DNA from: Spinacia oleracea | Lineage: Eukaryota; Streptophyta; Magnoliopsida; Caryophyllales; Amaranthaceae | Reading direction: 5' to 3' | Length of the DNA: 64,000 nucleotides | Assembly (NCBI RefSeq): GCF_020520425.1 | Contig: NC_079490.1 | Span: 42,602,723 to 42,666,722, forward strand | Part shown: one piece after another, positions 58,001 to 64,000 of the stretch | Layout: every line of letters starts with the position of its first letter | How positions within the stretch are numbered: position 1 is the first letter of the stretch | Translations under genes and position numbers: made by a program | Notes under the pieces: generated by a model | What the model was told of the DNA's origin: nothing | Seen by the model: only the letters and a program-made list of their open reading frames with translations | Database searches by the model: none

Positions 58001-59577
58001 TGTATAGACGCCTACATTTGTTCCTAGGCCCGATACGGTGTGTACGATGATAAAATCAATCATCGCTTGACTTAGCTCTCCTAAGTATGCAACGAACGAT
58101 CCCTGATTGACTGATAATCCTGTGAACCATATTTCCATTTTTAGAAACTGCTATTTATAGTAACCGCTATGCTTGGGCGCAGCCCCGAATAGGAACCATG
58201 TAAGATAAAATATCTAACTGTTTGAGTCGCCTTACGATTCATTATTAGGTATGGACTAAGAGTTGCAGTCTAACTCGTGCTTCTAAAGGATCGAAAACGT
58301 GATAAGACTCGGCAAAAACTGATAAAGGCTGGAAAAGTAGACTAAAACACCAGCGCTGGAAAATTCCAGCACTGGCACTCTAAGCGCTACTATTTTCTAG
58401 CGCATAAACCTTAAGCACTGGTTTATTCCAGCGCTGTTGTTTTCCTCTTACACAATGACGCAAAAGATAGAATTGATCCAGCTGTCACCAGAACAAATCT
58501 GGCGCAGAAATGTCCAGCGCTAGAAATTACCAGAGCTCCTGATCCAAGCGCTGGAATTTTCTAGCGCTCAGCAAATCTCAGTTGGAAAATTCCCATTCCG
58601 AAATTTATCTTTTTCTGGCCTATTTTGCTATAAATAGGGCCTCTGAAAACCAGAAAATAACACACAATTCCAACCCTAAACCCTTAAGCTTGAGTATTGA
58701 CTGAAGCTTTTCTTTGTCCCGTATTCGTGCGTCTGCTGCTTTAACAAACTGTTAAGCAGACCCGACCCGCACTACCGTCTGCTCACTGAATACTGTCGAA
58801 GTGTTGCTTAAACCTAAACACAAGCCCTTAAGCCTAAAATAATCAAAACTCTGGAAGAATCCCATGCCATAGTCAGTCAGTCATCGGAAAGTTCTAAAAC
58901 CAAACGAAAAGCAAGCAAAGTCAAGTGGTAGGTGTTCTTGAGAACCGTAGTAAAGCCTACGATTTACTGTAACGTGAATCTATAATTTCATTGCTTTCCC
59001 CGCTATATAAATTTGCTAACTTTAATTTGTTATATTGCCCAGCCCTAAATCAGATAATACTTGGACAACCCGGTTTATTGTTAAGCTCCTTTAATCAAAC
59101 TAAATCAGCGTTTTGACATCTGTTTAGTAATATCTGTGCATTAAAATCAATCAAGAGTAGTAATGTAGCAAAACTCATTTTCCCATCATCGTCACAATTG
59201 AACTAGTAAGGACCGCACCACGTGGGCTAATGTTGGGCACTGCTGGGCACTCACCGTATTAGTAAACGTCCCCCGAACTCTCAATCTCTGCTCCGGTGGA
59301 TGTACCTTGAGGGATCTCCATACCAGGGATCACAAGGGAATCTATGGCCGTCGTGAATCACATATGTTTGCACTCCAGGCATATCACGATAACCAGATTT
59401 TGTCAGTTTTCTAAAACTGAATGGCGACTCCTAAAGACTAGTAAAAAGAGGCTAAAGCCCACAGTTAATCCCTGTTTACTTAATATGCTTGCCACATCCA
59501 GAGAGGGAAAACTCGTGCGGGCTGTACAATCTTCCGTAAAAGGCGCCCCGTCCGTCATGTTTTTCAACCCCCTCATA
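58001..59577 (+). mobile_element. E4: 5' LTR, diverged relative of E3
   Basis: TGTATAGACGCCTACATTTG...AACCCCCTCATA, 1577 bp. Both ends resemble E3 (TGTAGACACCTACTTTTG...CCCCTCACA), as do internal landmarks (GAGAACCGT, CCCCCGAAC.CTCAATCTCT, CAGGGATCACAAGGGAA). TATAAATA is at 58629-58636. In place of the E3 palindrome it has GCGCTGGAAAATTCCAGC-type palindromes at 58345-58570. Confidence 0.85.
58345..58575. repeat. AT-centred GCGC palindromes in the E4 LTR
   Basis: Repeated variants of GCGCTGGAAAATTCCAGC (58351 onward, then GCGCTACTATTTTCTAGCGC, CACTGGTTTATTCCAGCGCT, GCGCTGGAATTTTCTAGCGC). More copies lie at 60263-60440. Confidence 0.85.
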
Positions 59578-59578
59578 G

Positions 59579-59596
59579 TGGCAACTCCACTGGGGA
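59579..59596 (+). other. E4 primer-binding site
   Basis: TGGCAACTCCACTGGGGA, one change from the E3 site, one base after the LTR. Confidence 0.75.
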
Positions 59597-60567
59597 CAAT
59601 ACTGAAATAATCCGTGCAAGTAGTGCGTCGGTGAGGAAGTCGTATAGAAGAAATCAAACACTACGCCACAATTATTTCCATATTAAGTTGGGACGACCTA
59701 AATATTCAATGTGACGAATGATCCGCGACAGAACCCCATAAACGAATCTTGGCTTCCTTGGATGTTACATCTCGGAAGTCCAGACAAAGCACACCTATCA
59801 GCCCGGTGATTCACGCGCTTCGGATGTTTTCCACTCGATGCATTTGCAATGTAACACACCCACTAAAACTAAACCGCTTATCTCCTAGGTCCATTCACGG
59901 TATATGCCACTCCAGCACGTACTGGATAGGCCTTGATAAAATTCGTCATTAACCTGGCTACTCTGACAAGGGCCTGTTGGGGAATAGGCGATAGGTTTGA
60001 TACACTTTGACACCCATGCCTTTTGAACCTTAGAGACTAGTATAAACTAAGTGTGCATTATACCTGAAATCATGCTCGTTGTTAGTTCGATGTAAAACTT
60101 TATGTGCTATGTGAACTAATCAACCAGACGCTTAGCTTAAGGTCAACAATGCTTATCAAACTCCTAAAACATGCTCTAAACGTCGAAATAATATTAAAGC
60201 TACGAATCAGAAACGAAATTCCGTAGTAAGGAGCCCAGCGGCAGAAAAAAGTAGCGCAACCCTGGCTGGCGCTAGAAAATTCTAGCAATCAAAAGCTAAG
60301 CGCAAGAAAACTCTAGAGCACGCGACGAGGAAAAGAGAAGTAAGCACAATGGTCAACGCACCAAAATCCAACGCTGACCAGGCCTGCGCTGGAAAATTCC
60401 AGTGCTGCCCTTTCGTGCGTTGGAATTTTGCAGCGCACACACACTTTTCCTCACATTTTATTTACTTACCAGAACTCGAAAATTCAGAACCCAGTACATC
60501 GTGCAACCAATTCAAAAGACCAAAATACGCATTTGCCTTAAAGCACTACGTAGGTCGGTCTGAAAAT
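59597..60567 (+). mobile_element. E4 leader, truncated
   Basis: Shares TTAAGTTGGGACGACCTAAA, GAATCTTGGCTTCCTTGG and TTTTCCACTCG with the E3 leader. Includes GCGC palindrome copies at 60263-60440. No ORF is reached before the copia-like LTR begins at 60568. Confidence 0.75.
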
Positions 60568-61287
60568 TGTTAGGTTATGAATAATACAATAATATAATTC
60601 ATGCGGAAAAACCATAAAGCCCAAATCCAAATTAATTGCCACATAGTCAATTAGCATAACTTATGTTACATACAATGTGATGCTTGCCTTCCCTAGATTC
60701 TCCCGAACCGAACAAGAACAAGTCTTTAGAGCCCCAAACGTTGCCCCTCCGTAGAAAATCCACAACACGTTCGGATCCGCCTTAGGTTTAACAACTAGGA
60801 TTTTCTTAAGGTTTTATGTATTCGGGTTAGGTTATATTATGTTCTCCCTTGAACACAATGAGAATAAAGAATATGATTTTCAATGTAATTGATGTGTATA
60901 ATTATGAGGGCCTTGCCTCATATTTATAGGGTAGGAAATAAGGAATTTGAGTCTTACTAGGAAGAGAATTACCAATCCTACTAGGATTAAAATTCTTATC
61001 CAATTAGAATTTCAACATTGATTAAAATCTTAATTAATTCAATTCCAATAGGACTAGGAATACTTAATCCGAGGTTACTTAGGAATTAAGCAATCAGACT
61101 TTTCTTGGAGCCCAAGACGAAGCAACTCAACGTAGCAACAATGGGCCACGTTGGTGCGCGTGCCTGCCTAGGCCCAGCCATAGTCGCAACTATCCAAAGG
61201 CCTAGCGCGCTGCGGCCTTGCCTTGACGGGCCTACACTACTGCTGCTTTGCTCGTTGGCTTGGCGCGGCCCATGGAGCTGCTACCTT
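60568..61287 (-). mobile_element. Copia-like LTR, minus orientation, truncated
   Basis: On the minus strand a TATAAATA (60921-60928) is followed by CCTCATAATTATACACATC and the LTR ends ...CATAACCTAACA at 60568. The GC-rich outer part (61130-61280) is cut by a CACTA end. The same block order as 13086-13440. No primer-binding site follows, so this is a solo or 3' LTR. Confidence 0.55.
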
Positions 61288-61288
61288 G

Positions 61289-64000
61289 CACTAGTAGAAA
61301 AATTGTTAAAAGCTCCCGCACAAAAGATGCTCTTATATTACAAGGGCAACTTTTAGTTTGTATAATAATGTTTTTTTTTAATTTGTTTTTTGTAAGGTCT
61401 GTTGATAAAGGAAAAGCGCATCATTTGTATTATCTCTCTCCTCCTCACATGGTCACTGACCTCATTGCTGCTTCCCTCTCTGCTTAGCATCTCCTTATCT
61501 CTCCCTAGTCCCTACCATACATCTCCTTCTCCCTTCGAGGTCCAATGGCGATTGTTCTTGTTGCGACGGCGGAGCGGGTGGTGAAGGTGGTGCTTGTGAC
61601 ACTTCAAAATCTTGCTTAGGGTTTCGAATTTGGGGTTTTTATTGGTATGAGCTTATTCAAATTTATCTCTTCATTTTCCGAACTTTATGTTTGTATGGGT
61701 CTTGATTTTTGTTTGATAATTTTTCAGTTTTTTGCGAATTTTTGTGCAATTGATTATGCGAATTATTGCTCGAATTTTTCTACTGATTGTAGAGGATTTT
61801 GCTGCGAATTACTTTGACTTATTATGCAATTTAAGATGCAAATTATTGTGAGAATGTGTGCTCAATTATTCTTCGAATATTGTTGTGCAATTTTGTTCCT
61901 CGAATTTTGTTCTGGGATTTTGCGATTTGGTTCCATGAAAATAACTGTATGTGTTGGCTCAATTTTTCTGCAAGATTAATAACCTAAATTTGTAGCAGAT
62001 TCAGTATTCTACCAGATTTTATGAAGGATATCATTAACGGCTCAACCCCTCCGGCCTTCCGCCCCCCACCCCCCTACCGTTTTCTGATAAAATGCCTCCT
62101 CTATCGTTAAGTTCTTGAGTATAAAGTCACATTTTTCTTGAGTATCGTTCAATTTTTCTGATATAAATGCCTCCTCATACTTTTTTCTCATCTGCTAGGT
62201 GTTTAACTGTGACTTTGAAAGAAAACTTGAACTATTAGTAATGATGGAGGTGATTAAGAGAACAATTTTTTGGTACAGGTTTTTTTTTTCTTGTCACATG
62301 TGAGGATATCTTATCCTCTAAATCTACTATTTTTCATCTTTAGTAATCAAAATTTCTTATCTCAAAGAGTCTACCCCATATCGGAATATGTGATATCATG
62401 GAATTAAATCATGATGTATCCTTGCACAAATGCTTTTCTGTTATAGGATTTTAGGCGTGAGTTTTTAGTCATGCAGCGACTTCTGATATTGACTGGTCTT
62501 TTTGTCGCATCAGACATTTTAATCTTTTATAAGCGCCGTTAATGACTTAAGATGTATTGACTATTGAGGTTGGGATAGGAGAGTCAACCTCCATGTGTTC
62601 TAGATTTTTAATGTTTGCTGTTTGGTTATGGTGAATCCGTTGATATTGATATATTGTTGTTTTTTATGGATGATAAGTATTCTGATTGAAATTCTGAAAA
62701 AAAGAACCGAAAGAAGTTATAGATGGAAACTATAGGGTTAAGGTGGGTTTGAATCTAATTTTTGAGGCTGGATAAGGGATTATTGTTACCAGTTGAGTTT
62801 CTGACATGGTTATTTTCGATTATTATGTGCTACAGTCTGTTGTTGCTGTTGCTTTTGTTGATTTGAGGTCTGAAGACGTAGAGACGAAAGTCATAAATGT
62901 TCAAATATTTTGCTGCTGCTTCTTTTGGACAACCTGAATTTTTGCTTCAACCATGATTACTTTCTGCATCAACTGTTCTTTCTAATTTGGAGCTTAAGAT
63001 ATGAATTTTAGGCATTTGGATTATGGTCTATATAAATAGTTAAATCAACCAGCTTGCTGTTTATAAAGATAAATATAGTGGTACAGTTTGCTGTTAGTGG
63101 GTCAATTTGGTGTCTGATAGTGAAATTTTGTTTGGTGCTTATTTAAGTCTACTTCTTAAAATGCTTCTGCTGGTAGCTATTGAAAAACGAATGTAGTATA
63201 TTATATGAGTTGATTAAAATTTATTTTTCTGTTGTTAGAGAACCTCATAGTTTGAGGGATTAATTGCAAGTTGGTTAAGCTAATCAACTCGAGGGCTGAA
63301 ATTGATGTTGCAGGACAGTTGAGTCGGTTTGGATAGACTAGATGGGTTCTTAGGTCCAAATGTCTAATTAGTAATAGTAATTATACAACATCGGTAGAAA
63401 CATGTTTTGTGTTGCTCACGGGTACTCTGACAAGTATGATTGTCATTTGTATGATTGTCATTTGTCAGTTTGATAATCAGGCTGCTGCTCAGAATGCTAT
63501 AGCTGTTGTTGACTTGCGCTGAGTTACCATAGTTGACTTGCGTTTATAAACTGCTGTCGAGTTACCATAGTTGACTTGCGCTGACTTTTTGTTCGCATGC
63601 TATTTTGATTTCCTGGTTTTGGTTTTAAGTTCGACCGATTTCAGAAAACTACCTGTTGGCGAAAATTAATTAAGTTGCTGAATACGCGAAATACAATTAC
63701 AGAAAACTAAGTGAAGTATTAGGTATCAAAGCATTGCAACCGTTCTCCAAGTGTTCTATCTTCTAGGCTAACTTAAGTAAGACGACAGTTTATTATATGC
63801 ATCAGAAAGGCCTAATAATATTTACATTTCTTTGAAGCTAAATTAATTCATGTGTCCTGCAGATGCCATGAGGACACCAACAGCTACGATGAACCTCAAG
63901 AACACGCTAACTAAAAATATATACGGAGTATGTTCATCTTGGAGATTTTCGGTACTCTCCAAATAGTAGTATGGCCAGGAGGTGCTCACTAAAGGAAGTG
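61289..64000 (+). mobile_element. Second CACTA element, 5' end, runs off the window
   Basis: CACTAGTAGAAAAATTG at 61289 follows TTG. ACAAGGGCAACTTTTAG inside (61340-61356) matches the subterminal motif of the 16791 terminus. A leader-like CT-rich region (61430-61530) and long AT-rich, T-rich sequence follow. No coding exon was recognised up to 64000. The window end has unremarkable DNA. Confidence 0.6.

Noticed and set aside
1..64000. tRNA, rRNA, CRISPR, riboswitch or bacterial operon features
   Set aside because: None was seen; tRNA-like segments belong to SINEs and retroelement primer sites, and the spaced repeats are CACTA subterminal or satellite-like repeats.

Overview
This is plant nuclear DNA. 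It is AT-rich and intron-rich, and it is packed with plant transposons: CACTA elements, Ty3/gypsy elements of a Tat/Ogre-like kind with antisense ORFs, Ty1/copia pieces, MITEs, tRNA-derived SINEs and a Helitron-like terminus. The remaining gene traces are plant families: a SABATH methyltransferase, a vacuolar H+-pyrophosphatase and a CBL-interacting protein kinase. A eudicot is likely and Caryophyllales is possible, but the species cannot be fixed from the sequence alone. I found no intact host gene; every host-gene trace is a pseudogene or a captured fragment.

Region 1-9 kb is AT-rich intergenic DNA with small elements. These are a Stowaway-like MITE (2772-3031), a PIF/Harbinger-like element (3152-3864), an inverted-repeat element filled with GAACA-type repeats (about 3960-5112), a TA microsatellite, and a long-TIR Mutator-like element (6001-7631) with a Helitron-type 3' end inside it. 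Region 9-12 kb is a multi-exon SABATH methyltransferase pseudogene. It is broken by a MITE with a perfect 9-bp target-site duplication inside the SAM-binding motif and by a TGA stop. Two SINEs of one family lie in its intron and 3' flank.

Region 13-18.4 kb holds LTR-like debris, a decayed antisense H+-pyrophosphatase fragment, a 3.25-kb-spaced direct repeat containing CACTA-type termini, and a tandem array of six ~160-bp repeats. Region 18.4-22.7 kb is the 3' end of a minus-strand gypsy-type element (E1): an LTR, a polypurine tract, and a plant-mobile-domain-like ORF reading antisense to the element. A copia element (LTR plus gag start) interrupts that ORF at 22689 and is fused at about 23790 to the integrase of a second gypsy element (E2).

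Region 25102-53587 is the main structure: a 28.5-kb CACTA transposon with matching TIRs that splits E2 in two. The CACTA carries a decayed Ulp1-like protease gene (minus strand) and a transduplicated, intron-containing CIPK kinase fragment (plus strand). A gypsy-type element, E3, sits in it with a CATCC target-site duplication. E3 encodes Gag-protease but no RT/RNaseH/integrase that I can find, plus a spliced antisense plant-mobile-domain-like ORF with its own TATA box. The E3 interior, its 3' LTR and 0.95 kb of CACTA flank are duplicated in tandem (31447-40827 and 40828-52692). The first copy has since lost 2489 bp of gag-protease. Without E3 the CACTA would be about 6.7 kb.

Region 53.6-57.3 kb is the other half of E2: an antisense ORF, a polypurine tract and a 550-bp LTR. 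Region 58.0-60.6 kb is the 5' LTR, primer-binding site and leader of a diverged relative of E3 (E4), cut by a minus-strand copia-like LTR (60568-61287). That LTR is in turn cut by a second CACTA 5' end at 61289, which runs out of the window. The window is therefore a nested transposon cluster; its clearest unusual themes are antisense ORFs inside Tat-type elements, long GC-rich palindromes scattered through E3 and E4, and gene capture by CACTA elements.
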